Under the pieces are notes generated by a model, which was not told where the DNA came from, did not search any database, and saw only the letters and a list, made by a program, of their open reading frames with translations. DNA of 64,000 nucleotides, taken from positions 12,443,342-12,507,341 of the forward strand of contig NC_071399.1 in assembly GCF_022682495.2 (NCBI RefSeq), read 5' to 3'. Below are positions 45,280 through 58,433 of the stretch, in pieces (within the stretch, counting starts at the first letter, position 1; each line of letters begins with the position of its first letter). Position numbers and translations under genes: made by a program. The stretch is from Desmodus rotundus. Taxonomy: Eukaryota > Chordata > Mammalia > Chiroptera > Phyllostomidae.

Positions 45280-45480
45280 ACAGAAAATTCTTTTTCGTGC
45301 TTTCATCATTTCATAGAATATGTCACCTTGGCTGTGAAACTTCTTCGTGAACCTCAGTTCTTTAGTACGGAAAGTGAGGATGATGTTAATGTCTCTGTAA
45401 CAGGAGTGTTGTTCAGATGAAATGAGGTGATTCGGGTAAAACATTGGGGGCACATAACACTAATAATGCTTAGCAGGTGC
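45280..45480 (+). repeat. MIR relic
   Basis: Sense MIR: 'ggctgtgaaacttcttcgtg', 'aacctcagttctttagtacg', 'gaaagtgaggatgatgttaa', 'cagatgaaatgaggtgattc'. Confidence 0.65.
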
Positions 45481-45484
45481 AGAG

Positions 45485-45650
45485 AGGAGCACTGTAGGTG
45501 GAATATCTCATTTATTCTGTACATCAAACTTGTGTGGCAACTGGTACGTTACTCTCTTTTCCAGACCAGAAAACTGAGGCTCAAGGCGGGCCGTGAACTT
45601 CTCCGAGGGCACAATAATGAGTCAATAGTGTAAGAGGGGTTCAGACATAG
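45485..45650 (-). repeat. MIR relic, opposite orientation
   Basis: Antisense MIR: 'aatatctcatttattctgta', 'ccagaaaactgaggctcaag', 'gcacaataatgagtcaat'. It forms a head-to-head pair with the preceding MIR. Confidence 0.7.
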
Positions 45651-45894
45651 GTAGCCTGACTTCATTTCACCCATGAGTTATCCCGTCTCCAGTAACAAAC
45701 ACTGAATAGCACTTTTTATCCTCATTTCTGTTTTAACTCTAGCCCCATTCACACTGCATGCATACAGTTGGAGTCAGGTAAATGTGCATCGAATGCATGT
45801 TTGAACAAGAATTAAAAAAAAAATTTCCCTCTGCCTTTTACACATCTAAGACGTAGGTGTATAAAAATTATTTGGTTTCCTGGAAAATCACTTT

Positions 45895-46225
45895 TTTAAA
45901 TAAAAAAACTTCTTAGTGTCTTTGTATTTTTTAATCTCTGCTTGAAAAATGTCATATTCTTCTTTCTTTGCCAAACAAACTTAATTTTCAAGTCCCTGAT
46001 GAAATGCCACTTTGTCTGAGAAACATTCCCTGGCTTCCTGAGTGACCAACATTTTACTGATGCTTCAGCTCCAGCGCATAGCTTTCTGTTCTGGAGTGCA
46101 CTACACACTTTTTATTTGTCTGCATCACTGAACAGTTCGTCCCCTAAGGACACGGGCAATGTTCTATTCACCTGTGTCTTCCCTGCGCCTAATGCAGTGG
46201 GTGCCTAGTGGGCAAAGAAAAAAAA
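45895..46225 (+). mobile_element. L2 LINE 3' relic
   Basis: Sense L2 3' end: 'tgaaatgccactttgtctga', 'gaaacattccctggcttcct', 'ggacacgggcaatgttctat', 'cctgcgcctaatgcagtggg'. Confidence 0.7.
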
Positions 46226-46429
46226 AACTGGAGTGACTTTTTAAGGGCTGTGAGGTGCTGGGATGCATCTCCAAGAGGTGCTGTGAGTTTCACGGAATGT
46301 TTTTAAAAAATGTTAACAGGTTACCTTTTTTCCTCCACTGTAAAGTTTCTTTGTAATCCATTCCACAGTGTGGAATGACCTAGATAACTTTCTATTCTCA
46401 ATTCTGTTCTTCTATTATTCCAGAGAAAG

Positions 46430-46955
46430 ATGCTTGCCTGTCTTACTCTGAGAATCATGACCACGAATCCCAAGTGGGGGCCCAATGCCAGGCAACCACA
46501 CCGTCCTCCCCTGCTCATTTTCTCCCGTACTCTGTTACATACTGTGAGCATCGTCACCGACGTATTTGGCTTCCCTGCCTTTTGAATTTTCCACATTGCT
46601 CCAGGAAATGTTTCCACATTGCTCCTCTCTTTCTCCTGCATCATTATCTTTTTCTCTCCCCTGAATCATTCTAGCTGGCACACAAGCATGCTGTTATTTC
46701 CTCCTCTTAAAAACAAAACCAACAAACTTTCTCTTCCCCACTTCTCCCACCAGTTAACAGTGCATCTTCTTTCTTGCATTGACATCAATATGCCCTATCC
46801 GCTTGGATTTCCTCCAGCCTTACTTATTCTTCCTCCTTAGTCTCTTTTGAGGGTAGGCTCCTCCCCAACTTCTTAATTTTAGAGTACCCTCTGTGCGCAG
46901 ATCTTAATTCCCTTATTTTCTTTCTTTACACTCACTCTATTAATGATCTCATCCA
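46430..46955. other. Pyrimidine-rich unassigned sequence
   Basis: C/T-rich plus strand, possibly the start of the L2-like block that follows. Short open frames only. Confidence 0.35.
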
Positions 46956-46959
46956 GTGT

Positions 46960-48085
46960 TATGGCTGTGAATATTCCATATATGCTTGTGACTCCTAATC
47001 ATGTATCTCCAGCCTGGATCTTCCCTCTGAACTCCAGACTAATATGATAGCCAACGCGGTATTGACTATACAATGCTATGTAATACACTACTGTGTTCCC
47101 TTTTAAATATTAAGCTCAACATGTTTGGAATGACTTTCCCCCACAAAACATATTTACCCATAGCCTCTGCCTTGTCCTCTAGTGATAACTCCATCCTTCC
47201 AGTCACGCAGGCTAATAACCTTGGGTTCATTTTTCACTGCCTGTGCTTTCTCACACCTTCCATCCAACCTGTCCAGAATCCTGCTGGGTCCGCCTTCAAA
47301 CCATATTGAAAGTCCGACTGCTCCTCTCCTCCTCCACTGCAGTAGTCCCGGTCTCAGCCACTGTCCCTTTGCACATGCATAGGGCACTGGCCTCCTAACT
47401 CGTGTCCCTGCCTTTACACTTGCCCTCACTCCTGAGTGCACTGCTTATCCTCAGTGCAGCAGCCAGAGTGATGCTGTTGAAATCTCACTCAGGCTGAGTC
47501 ACTTCCCTATTCACTATCTTGCAACATGTGCCCATGTTGCTCCATGAAAGCCGTGGTTCTCATAATAAGTAACCAGGCCTTGGATTACCTGCTCCTTCTC
47601 TCCGCCCATGCATCTCTCTGATCTAATGTCTTACTCCTGTACAGATTTTCACTCAATTTCAGCAATATTCTAGCCTTTTGTATTGGCTATTTCCTCTGCT
47701 TGAAAGTCTCTTCCAGTTCTCTACGTGACAGATTTCCTCATCTCTCTCCAATCTTGGCTCAATGTCATTTTCTTAAGGAGACCTACAGTGAGCTTCCTAA
47801 TTAACACCACATTTCGCCTCTTATACCAGCACTCTTGATTCTCTCTTTGCCGTACTCCACATTATTCTTTCCACAGGCATTCATAACAATTTTCTAACAT
47901 ACTAGAAAATTTACTAATGTGTCACTTCCGTTTCCATCCGATGCCTCCCTCCCTCTTTTGGAAGGCAGAGGTCTTTCTTTTGTTCAAATGTGTAGTTGAG
48001 ACAACCAGAACATGTATAATTAGAGCATCTAGAAGAGTTGCTATCACTTAGTAGGTGCTCAATACATTTTTTTGAATTAATGAAC
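46960..48085 (+). mobile_element. L2-type LINE relic, about 1.1 kb
   Basis: Sense order: 'gataactccatccttccagt', 'aataaccttgggttcatttt', 'gcagcagccagagtgatgct', 'atgctccttctct'-like lines near 47590, 'ctatttcctctgcttgaaag', 'gcttcctaattaacaccaca', and the end 'agtaggtgctcaatacattt'. It is the longest old LINE copy in the window. Frames are broken throughout. Confidence 0.7.
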
Positions 48086-48089
48086 ATGA

Positions 48090-50090
48090 GTGTGATTTTG
48101 TGTGATGTTAAATCTATCTTCAAAAACAATTGAATTCAGATGGATGCCTTCAGGATATGATAGAGTCAGCTCACAAAAGACTTATTTTCAATACATTTAA
48201 TTCTCCTTTACAACTTCTAAGAGGTCTATTCCTCATCCAAGTGTTAGACTTTGGTTTTGAAGGTTTTGCTGCCATCTAATGAGGTAAATATAAATTACAG
48301 AAATTTGCTTTTCTTCTGCTGTTGCCACAGCTCTTTCTTCAAGGGCACCTCCTAACCTTCCCAGACCCGAGGAGACCAGTCAGTACTAAATTCTGACCCA
48401 GGCCCCTAATGCATGCAGTAGAATCGTGCAAACAGGTCTCCTGAAGTCTGAAATCGCCCCATGCACAAAGCTGATGCAGAGGAAAAGGTGGTATCAATTA
48501 CGAATGTATTATCTTTACTTCAAATAATATTTGCACAGGAAAATGAAACAAATTGTTTGAAGGGTCACACTTTTATTTACAAAATAGACCTCCAGTTTGA
48601 CCTTATCCTGACCTGAAACATGTATAATGTTTTAAAAATCATAAAATGGAGCTTAAAGGGAAAATTTGCAAGAGGCTTGAGAGCGTGAAAGTGAAGGACA
48701 ATATTTTGTTCTTTGCATCTGGGATTCAAGAACAGCTTACCTGGGGCTGGAATTTTTGAGGGAGCGAACAACAATAGACTTTATTCAAAACCGGCTTTGC
48801 GGGAAGTACCTCCCAGCACTGTAGACATGGTTAAGCTTTAAGGACCTTGTGACAAATGGAAATGTTGAGGCCCAGAAAGCTGATGACCTTGATTGATTAC
48901 CTGACCTCATGCTGAGACAACTAAATGAAGACCTCCTCATAACTTAAAATGCCATATGAAAGTTATTGCTGTGGGTCCAATATCTGTCAATTTATGCGTG
49001 CTGTGCATGTGTAAGGGTTTCCTGAGGACTAGGAAACGATCCACCGAGTATTGGTTATCTAACCTAATTTGCCTTCAGTTCATATAGTTTTCCTCTTCCA
49101 GGAAGTTGTTTCTCTACCTTGTTCTTTATGATTGCTAAGAAAAGAGTTTCTTCTGTTTATTTTGCTTACTGAAACTGTGTATATACAGAACACACATTGC
49201 AAATTTTCATTTTTTCAAATAAGAATTGAGATCTTAAAAAGTCCTCTTTACTCGATAGACCACAAGAACATGCTATTATTTTTATTATGATAATTTGCAA
49301 TGTTAATGTTAAGGCTGTTGGCTTGTTTATTCTTACACATTAGTTTAACAGGAACTTCTCTGACTCGAAGTGCTTGGCCACTGGAATGGCATCAGACACC
49401 AAGTAGAAAATCAACATCTTAGCTAAAACAAAACTTACATTGGAATGGTTATTTTGATGCATTTTAATAATTCTCTTTTCAATATTTTTTTATCAAGTAT
49501 CTACAAATGAATTTACTAAGAAAAGAATCTGGATGTAATTCCAAGTCATTTGAGATTTCGATTGCAATTCTCATAGTATGCCAGACAAGGAGCTCTTCTG
49601 TCCCTCTTTCCACTGCAGAGGCACCAGGCTGAAGTTTTGCTCCAGGGACCCATCTTCCCTTGTAATTCACTGTGTCCATCTACTTAAATGCCTGAAGCTT
49701 GGTTGTCTTCTCACCCTCATCACTCTTCTCCTGTCTCCTGCCTGGAGTCTCAACTCCAGAATTATAATAATCCGCCCATCTTACGTGCGGGCGAAATATA
49801 TTGCTCTAAGTGATTGAAAAGTCTTGACTGTGCTTGTAGAAATCGAGTTGTACCTTATCCTGTTGTAAGTACTGACTTTGTATTTGGAATGAAGTGCTAA
49901 TTTATTCAAACCATTTTATACAAAAAACAATCCAGACTATTTAGTGTAACAATTTGGTATGACTAGACGTGTCTGGCTTGAACAAGTGCAAAGTGAACTA
50001 ACAGCGTGGTTCTTTGCTTACAACAATTTAGAGCAATAAAGCGAACCTTTATCATAAGAATATTGTTCATTTGGTCATGGCCGCAGAACT
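48090..50090. other. Unannotated intergenic sequence
   Basis: No gene or clear repeat recognised. Confidence 0.45.
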
Positions 50091-50094
50091 AGCA

Positions 50095-50270
50095 AGGCGG
50101 CCTGACAAGTGATCAGTAGGTTAAGGCTAGACTTCCATCGATCCTACCCAAAGCATATACTGACCTAGAACAAGTAACTTAGCTTCCACGGCTTTACTTC
50201 CTTCATCGGAGAGATGAGGTGGCTGAGCTACGTGATGCAGTTTCTTCCTGTTTCCAGATCTTGGTGGACC
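50095..50270 (+). repeat. MIR relic
   Basis: Sense MIR: 'gacctagaacaagtaactta', 'gctttacttccttcatcgga', 'gagatgaggtggctgagcta'. Confidence 0.6.
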
Positions 50271-50274
50271 ATGT

Positions 50275-52615
50275 CCCTTACAGTAACCACACACACAGAT
50301 ACGGACATTTTCCTTAGTGGGAGTGGAAGACAGCTAGAGATGATGGCTATCCTACAGACCTTGATATGCAGTTAAAAAAAAAAATTGAAGTTAGGAAGCA
50401 TGAGAACTTAGAAAATTCATGAAAAAAAGAAGAGATGGAATGAATAATGTAGAATTCCACCGCTAGTAGGATAATCCACTTGGGCTACTTCAGTTAGCAA
50501 TACTGCTAGTGCATGCTGGCCTTGGCACTCTATGTCCCATGGTGGGGAGAATCTTTGATGGGCTCTGTCTGTCACGTGCCTATTTTTTCCATCACTCTCC
50601 AAAGATGCAAAGTCTTAGGAGCAGCCAATCAGCCATGCTTATGTGCTGGCTACCCGGACTGTCTCTCTCTTCCCTAACTTCCCTTCTAGTCTACTTGATC
50701 AGTTTCTGGGGAGGCAACAAGGACAAGCCTCTGCTCAATCCAACCTGTGACAAAACAGCAATCTAGAGAATTCTTTAACCTTATCATTCTGAGGCTGACT
50801 GATGGAACTGCATGGCATGCACCCAGACCCAGAAAGTATGACTTGGGCAGAGAAGGAGGGGGTGCACGGTTGATGAGCTGACATTTGTTCCTGTGCTTCA
50901 CAGGGCACCCAGGGCTCAGAAAGCCGCCGCTTGGGTTCTCCAGAGGGTCAGAGAGGCTGTGCTTGTGAGGCGCTGCCAGCCGCAGCCCACAGGCCACAGT
51001 CACTGGGTCGACCATTGGTCTTCTCCTCCTGTGCTTCTTCCGCTGTCTTACGGCCCTGAGTGTGACATTTGACTACTGCCGTGATGATAAAAATGCATCC
51101 CACTGAAATGTGTGCCATGGATGCTCTTGTAGTAACTGGAACTCTCCAGGGATTCTTCGTTAGTAAGGGGGCAGGGCAAGGTTCCGGACTGACCTGATCT
51201 TACTTGTAAAAATAAGCTGATCTCATTTCCAGCCTCCTTTGGTACGGATGAAGCCCACTCTGATCTGCTAACCTCCTCAGTCCTGATCCCCGAGCTTTCA
51301 ATTCTACCTTCTGGTGTTTTGTTTAAACTTTGTAATCTCATGTGTGTTTACACAAAGTTACTCTGAATCCTTCATGGACGATATCTGTTTAGTAAGCTGT
51401 TTAACAAAGAATTGCGCACCGGCGGCATCCCAGGTACTGAGTGTACAACTGATGAACACAACTCAGTCTTTATTCTCAGGTAGCATACAGTCCTGTGAGG
51501 CAATTGTTTATGTAAAAAATTACATGCGTTGTTATGAGACATGGTCTGTCCATCCCCACAGGGTGTCCTGGGGCAGGGTGAGTGGGTACCCAGCTCTTTG
51601 GTGGTTGAGGGGGGAAGTGTCAGCTTGAAAAGTTTTCCAGTGAAGTTGACAATGGACTTAAATCAAGAGGAAAGGAAATGTTTTTTTTTTTAATAGGAGA
51701 AGCATTAAAATGGCATTTTTGAATATGGAAACAATATGTGCCGAGGAATAAGAACACAAGGAAGTATATTCGATGAGTGGGAGACAGTTTGGTTAAAATT
51801 ATCATAGATTTATTTTAGGCTTTATTTCTGGTGACACAGAATTTCCAGCATGGAAGGGAAATGTTCATGTTTGAGCTTTAGGTCGATCCCTTTGGCTGCA
51901 ATCACCACAGGAGGTGGTTGAGAGAAAGTGGCACTCATGCAAATATGTGTGCCTAGGGGGTGTATGTGCCTGAGTGCGTGTCTCTGTTTGTGTTCTAAGA
52001 GAGAAACAGAAGCGCCCTCTCCTTTCTGGCTTTAAACTCCAGTACTGAGGTTGTGTGCATGTGTGTGTAAATGGAAATGCCTACAAAAAAGCCATACCCA
52101 GCAAGGAAGCTGAATAAGACTGGCTAACTGAGAAAAGGGAATAAATCTATAAATGGGCAGCTATCCACGAGTACAAATTTTGAATTACATGAAAGGTTTA
52201 TGTGTTTAGATGAATTCACATGGCTGTACATTTCCTCAGTTAGGACTGTTTGCAAGCTTGAAGCATCTAGCATTGCTAATATGTGCCCACATATGTCACT
52301 GGATAGGACATTTGTTGGTTCTCTCACAAAAATTCAGTGTGGCTTGCAGAGCCATCTGTCATAGTTTGGCTAGATGGTGTTAGGAAATTAGCAGATCTTT
52401 GAGGCAGATGAAGAGTGAGATGCTGAAATAATGTAGAATCATATTCCTAAGATTGGGAAGAACTCAAAACTCATTGGTTTTTCCTGTTAATGACCACTGT
52501 TCATTTATTTTTAAGCCTTACTCATTGCTGAGCAGGTGATCAAAGACACAATGTACAAAAGTAAGCAAATATTACTTCTGGTTTCCTTTCCTGCTTCCCT
52601 GTGTCTTTCTGCTGT
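50275..52615. other. Unannotated intergenic sequence
   Basis: 50420-51340 is GC-richer than average with several short open frames on both strands, none recognisable. The rest is ordinary AT-rich sequence. Confidence 0.45.
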
Positions 52616-52619
52616 GTGT

Positions 52620-52895
52620 TTGCTCTCTGCCAGGCTCTGGGCTACATGCTGGGGGTCCCAAGATGACTAAGACACAGACGCTGACCTCATGAAATGCAAT
52701 TTCTCTAGGAGGGAGCAGACAGGACAAGAACTAATAATAATGCAATTAACAGGTACTTTGATATTACCATGAGCCAAAATTTGGGACAACAGAGAAAAGA
52801 ACAATTGATTATTGCTGTCCACCAGCATTGTAGGTTTTCACAGAGAAGTGGACACCTGACCTGGCTGTTGAAGGATGGACAAGATTTTGTGTCGT
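52620..52895 (-). mobile_element. L2 LINE relic
   Basis: Antisense L2: 'ctctgccaggctctgggcta', 'aagatgactaagacacagac', 'gctgacctcatgaaatgcaa', 'acctgacctggctgttgaag'. Confidence 0.65.
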
Positions 52896-52899
52896 GAGG

Positions 52900-55800
52900 A
52901 GATGCGCCAACAGAGAATTGCAGGCTTCAGACAGACCCCATTTCCTTGCCATTCTAAAAGAGCCCACTGAACCTAGGTTCAGTGACTCAAGAACTTCAGG
53001 ACGTGTTAATGCTGAAGGAGCAGACTAAATAGATTCTAAAACTGCATTAAAAACTAGGACCTAAGTCTGGTTATGATGTTGATATGGGGAAAGAAAAGAG
53101 AAATAGTATTTGGTCATTGCTACTATTTAACCAGTCCTTAATATAGTTGGTCTCAATCCCCAGATCTGCAGAGAAGGTATTATTTATTCATTTTTAGAGA
53201 CAGCAAAAATGCTCAAGGTTACTTGGCAGTAATAGCCAATAAATACTTGGACCTGGACCTTTGCAAAAGTCAGCGTAATTTGCACTGCATGCTGTTGCCC
53301 CGGGCACCAGTCTTGAGCATACAATATACACATGAACACACGTAGACATAGCATTCTAAACAAAAATTAATACAAATATAAACACATGTACATAAACAAA
53401 ACACACAAACATACCTTATTTGTGTTCGTTACCATGGCATACACTGATGTTGTGGGAATATTTTCACCCCCTAACGTAAGTGCTTTGGAAATAAACTATA
53501 TGATGCTTTTAAAAACTAAATGCTTTACTAGGGGATAACTGGAAACTTATATAAATGGACTTTATAGGCTTAATCCTAGCTTGAGCTGTGCTCTTTTGTT
53601 TTATTTTGGCACAAAATATCAGCTGGACAGCCTGTACCTGTGGCAAGACTCAGCCCATCCCGAATCTTTTTGCGGAGAGGTTTTCAACACGTAGCTCACT
53701 TACTGTTTACTAACACTTACAAGTGTGAGAATCTTTCATGTCAACAGGTTGGGGATCTGGCTGTTGAGTCCACAGGGGCATTTTGTTGACTTCATAGGGT
53801 TTTCACAAAGGAGATCAAAGGGATGCATTATGTTTCAATACATAACTTTATGGGACAGATGGAATCCACCTTGAAAGACCCAGGACACTTAAAGCCAGAT
53901 TATCAAAAGTTTCAGACACTAAAACCTATTAACTCGCTCAAACCTTATCCACACACTGTCAGCACTTTTGAGCTTCATTTAAAGGAGTAGACAATCCAAT
54001 GTGAATTTTAACTACGGCCAAAGGTCATGCATGGGTTCAAAGGACGGCCACTGACACATGGGTGGTTCCAGTGATGGCTGGTTTGCTGCGTGGACTTGCT
54101 CTCCAGAATGGTGTTATTAGACCAATGGCTGAATCACTTTATTAAAATGAAAAAAAAATTGCCCATTCATAACTTTTGGAAAGAATCCCGGAGCCTGGAA
54201 TGGCTTTTGGGTGGGTGGTAGTTTCACACACAAATCTGTTCTATCTGTGATGGGAAAAGAGCAGGAAAGGAAGTTGTTTATTCCTTCATCTCGCAGAAAC
54301 TCCAAAGGGGTCCTGCTCCCACCCACATCGATGGGCATTTACCCATGAGCCCTGCATTTGCCCCTCAAGTCTTGAAACAAATTGCAGTGTCAGGAATAAG
54401 GGTGGTGCACTTAAATATTCCTATTTTCTATCTGTGAAAAGAATTATTTCTGTGCATCCAAACCATTAACGACAAAAATGTGTCAATAATTTTGGAAAAT
54501 CCATTTAGGTATATATGGTAATTCAAAATTATTATTTTATAAATTAAGATACTTAAAAGATCTTGCTGTTTGATTACATAGGCATTTAACACATTGTTTG
54601 ATAATACATTTAAATGTGATTAAATCCCAATTGCTTTAACATCTACAATGTCCCGACACTTTATTATCTTTTGCTTACACTGCCATTTGAAGTGGTACTT
54701 CAAAGTGAAATCTTTTGGGTTTTCAATAATGTGATACTTCAAGTCACACAATTATTAGAATTTTTATTTTTCTTTTGCTTTAATAAGTAGTCGAGTTAAT
54801 TAAACATTTTCCCAAACACATGCTATATTTATTCATTTCTTCATGCTCATCTACTTATCAAATCGGTTTCAAAAAACTAGATTAAAACAATTATATACCA
54901 TTAAAAAAATAAGTAATAGGAATGCATATAGCATTAAATTGAGTAGGCAAGTTTGAAGTCTAAAAGCTACATCTCTGGTATTTGTGAGGTAACTGTTTTC
55001 AAAAATATGTTTTTCAGATATATGTATATGATGTTTTAATGCTTGATACGTTTTCTAGGAATAAAGTAAACACTGGCTACCATAAATTCTATGAGATGTC
55101 ATGAGTTTGCTTTAAATAATTTATCTTCTGGTGTTTTTAGAAACCCACCTTCCCCACTCCCCTCCCCCCACACCCCATTTTCATTAGGAACAAATGAATC
55201 ATTTTTTTGCTATTAATATGTAATTTCCTTCCAAGCACGCTGCCAGGTATACTCTATAATTAAGCATTTAAAACTTGTCCTGTGGAGCAGTCTTGCTTGC
55301 CTGCTCTCTGACTGTCAGCCTGTGAAGAGCATACTTTTCCACCTCGGTCATGTGGGGATCCATTAAGACAGAAGAGGTTAAAGGCACCCACCCACCCAGC
55401 AGGTGTGGAGGTAGCAGAAGGCTGTGTCTCCCTTTGTTGGCAGCTCTAGAAGTGCAGGTGTTGAGCATCAGCATCATCGTTCTGTTTGATAGTTTGGCTT
55501 GTGTGTGTGTCAGGTGGGGACATCACTAAATCTGAAGGGAAAATCCTCTCAGACTTTGTTGTCTAATCTTAGAAGGTTAAAACAGATTTTTTTTTTTTTT
55601 TTTTACTGGTTTTAAAGCTGAAAAGATTGGTGTGTCTTTACCTGTCAAACTTATAAGACAAGAGTATTGTCTTAACTTGACCATAAAAACAGATACAGTT
55701 TATCCTTATTAAAAAATAAACATTCCCTAGAACACTAGATCTTTCTAGCATTTAGCCAAGAGTTCTTGAGCAAAGTGAATGCTTTGGCCTGGTTCGAAAA

Positions 55801-56465
55801 TACACCACCTTTAAGACACTTCAATTTGTTTAGATCCTTTGGGTTCAAACTATAATTGTACTTTTTTTAATTATTATTATCACACTATGTCACCTTAAAT
55901 TAAGATGTATGTAGCACCAGGTCAGAGGCACTGAAGAAAATCTCCCTTTAAGACACAGAAATTATCTCTGGTGTGTCTTGGCCTACCTGGCTCCAATCCA
56001 GCTGCCACTTCTGCCCCGCAATTCATCCTGGTAATGTTAACCAGCTGTTGATGTGAAGCTCCATCGTTGCTGGAGCTCGCTGCAGCCTCCTGCGTTCTTT
56101 CTGAAACAGCCACAACAATGTGATAATGACTTTATATTCTCTGTGCCCAAATACATCATTGTTATTCTGCAATCCAGGTGGAAAAGCACACCTACTATGC
56201 TTTGAATTACCTTCTTGTCTGAGTGTGATTCAAATGGGAAAATAATTCTTACATTTGCATCTCATGGAAAAAATATCAGGATGGTTGCCAGGGCCCCACA
56301 GTGTCGGCCTGGAACAACACTAATTTTCCTACGTAGCTTAGTATCGTACGTTCCTTCTTTCTAATCAGCTGACATTTCTTTCTCACGCAAGAGAAGAGGC
56401 CACGGTGGCTCAACAAATGTCAGTAATTTGGCAAACTTTGCTTCCCCAGTTAATTAAATTCATTT
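52900..56465. other. Unannotated intergenic sequence
   Basis: AT-rich, with homopolymer T runs (about 55587-55604) and a C-rich stretch at 55148-55176. No exon or confidently named repeat. Confidence 0.45.
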
Positions 56466-56470
56466 TTCTT

Positions 56471-56683
56471 TAAAAAAATTTTAAATATATATATATTTAT
56501 TGATTACAGAGAGAGAAGAAGGGAAAGAGAGAGAGGAACATTGATGTCAGAGAAACATTGTTTGGTTGTCTCTTGTTCAGGATCCATACTCACAACTCAG
56601 GCATGTGCCCTGACTGGGAATTGAACCAGGATCTTTCACTTTACAGGACAACACACCAACCAATGGAGCCACACCAGCCAGGG
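56471..56683 (-). mobile_element. VES-type bat SINE, copy 3 (inverted)
   Basis: The reverse complement begins CCCTGGCTGGTGTGGCTCCA, with B box GGTTCAATTCC and downstream 'cagtcagggcacatgcctga', followed by a pyrimidine-rich region and an A/T tail. The A box is altered relative to copies 1 and 2. No perfect target duplication is visible, so it appears older. Confidence 0.9.
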
Positions 56684-56929
56684 TTCGCTTATCTTTGAAG
56701 TCACCGAAATTGGTTGTAAACTGAAGACTTTTATTAAAGGACTAACAAATATCCTCTACATGTTTTTAATGTTAAACCTTGTCTATGATAAAAATTTAGT
56801 ACTCTAAATAAATTAATATTTAATTTATATTAAATATTTAATTAAACATTTAATTAAATATTTAGTACTCTCATAAAACTTACATATAAATATTGAATAA
56901 TCATATACATTATAATAATGATAAGAGCT

Positions 56930-57105
56930 ACTATTTATTTTGTACCTACTTTGTGTCAATTAACTCCTTTAACCTGGATACCAAAGATTAGTAAAAGTAA
57001 AAGAAAACTGAGAATGGAAAAAGTTTTCAGTATCTCACAGCCACCAAGCCAATAAGTGACTGATGAAATTCAAACCCAGACACATGTAATTCTCAAACAG
57101 CTTCT
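56930..57105 (-). repeat. MIR relic
   Basis: Antisense MIR: 'ctatttattttgtacctact', 'aattaactcctttaacctgg', 'gtgactgatgaaattcaaac', 'ccagacac'. Confidence 0.6.
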
Positions 57106-57339
57106 CTTTCCATCAAAGCACATGCTTTTCAGTAAAGGAAAAAATGTTTAAAAAAAAAGAAGTATATAATAAAGAGTTAGCTTCAGGTTATAGTGTGTTC
57201 ACCAGCAAAATCTGTGTTGGGTTGATTGTATTTATTACCAAAAGATTTCTGACACTCACACTCTCTCTCACACACACATACACACACGTGCGCACATTTC
57301 AAAAGAGTTAAAATAAAAAGCTGAATTGTTGACATTAGA

Positions 57340-57560
57340 ATGCACACTTCCTGTGTGCTTGACACGAACAGTTTCTTCAATGGGCACAACGACCCTGGGG
57401 AGTAGATGCTGTCATTATTATTCCCATGTCACACCAATGAATACATTGAAGCTGAATAATTTCACAAGCAGGCAGAGGAGCCAGGGTCCCAGCTCAGACC
57501 TCTTGCACTCCAGCAACTGGCCTACACCTAGTGCGTGCTAGCTGCACGCTTTAGACCACT
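57340..57560 (-). repeat. MIR relic
   Basis: Antisense MIR: 'cacaacgaccctggggagta', 'gatgctgtcattattattcc', 'caatgaatacattgaagctg', 'ggcagaggagccagggtccc'. Confidence 0.75.
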
Positions 57561-58433
57561 TTACTGCACAATTTGAATGTAAAGGTTCACAGATTTTGAG
57601 GTTAAATTTAGACGGAGGCCAGAGTATATTGTTAAAGTTGTGTTCACTTGTTTAACCAAAACAAATATGCATTTTGTGTATGTGTGTGATTGGCCACTGT
57701 CTCCCAAAATGTAGGAAAAGTAAGAGCAGTTAGTTAAGGATTTTAGTGCGGTTCTTGAAGTTCTACTGTATCTGAAATTTACCACGGGAAAAGATGACAT
57801 TAGAAAGAGAAAAGAGGCACGGAGGCTGACCCTTCCTGCTGCAAATGTCACCTGTGTCACTTGGACACGCCCCTCGCTCTGGAGTCAGTCGGCTTTGGTG
57901 AGCGTTGTGTGCATACACTTGTGCAGACTTTCGCTGGCTGAAAAAGTGCTGTCCTTGTATTCTCTGTGGTCTGTGTCGCTGTGTGGTGCACCTTCTTGTG
58001 AACTGTGTAGTTATTTTGTTTTCCACATCCTTCCAAGTGTTCCCCTGCCTTTTTGGTGGATCAGAAGGGTCTGGAGAAAATAAACCTAATTCAAAGGTGT
58101 ATTGATGAGCTCAAGTGAGTTAACAGGTAATTAGCAGCACTGTATCTTTTATACAATAGAGGGTCAATAAACATTTGGTTCCTACTTTTAATTAAATACA
58201 GCATCTCCTCCTAATCGGAGCTTACTTTGTGTCCTGAATTATTTTTCCTTTTTTTTTTAATAGCCTTCATAGTACGGTTACCAACTCTATGATAATAGGC
58301 TAAATGATTAACATAAATGTTACAAAAATAGTAACTGCAGTCAAAATGGCATGTAACTCCTTAATCCAGGTCACCCTGGTAAGCATGCCTTTCTAATCTT
58401 AAAATTTGTTTTCTGCTGACTCAGCTTGTTATA
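57561..58433. other. Unannotated intergenic sequence
   Basis: Nothing recognised. Confidence 0.45.
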
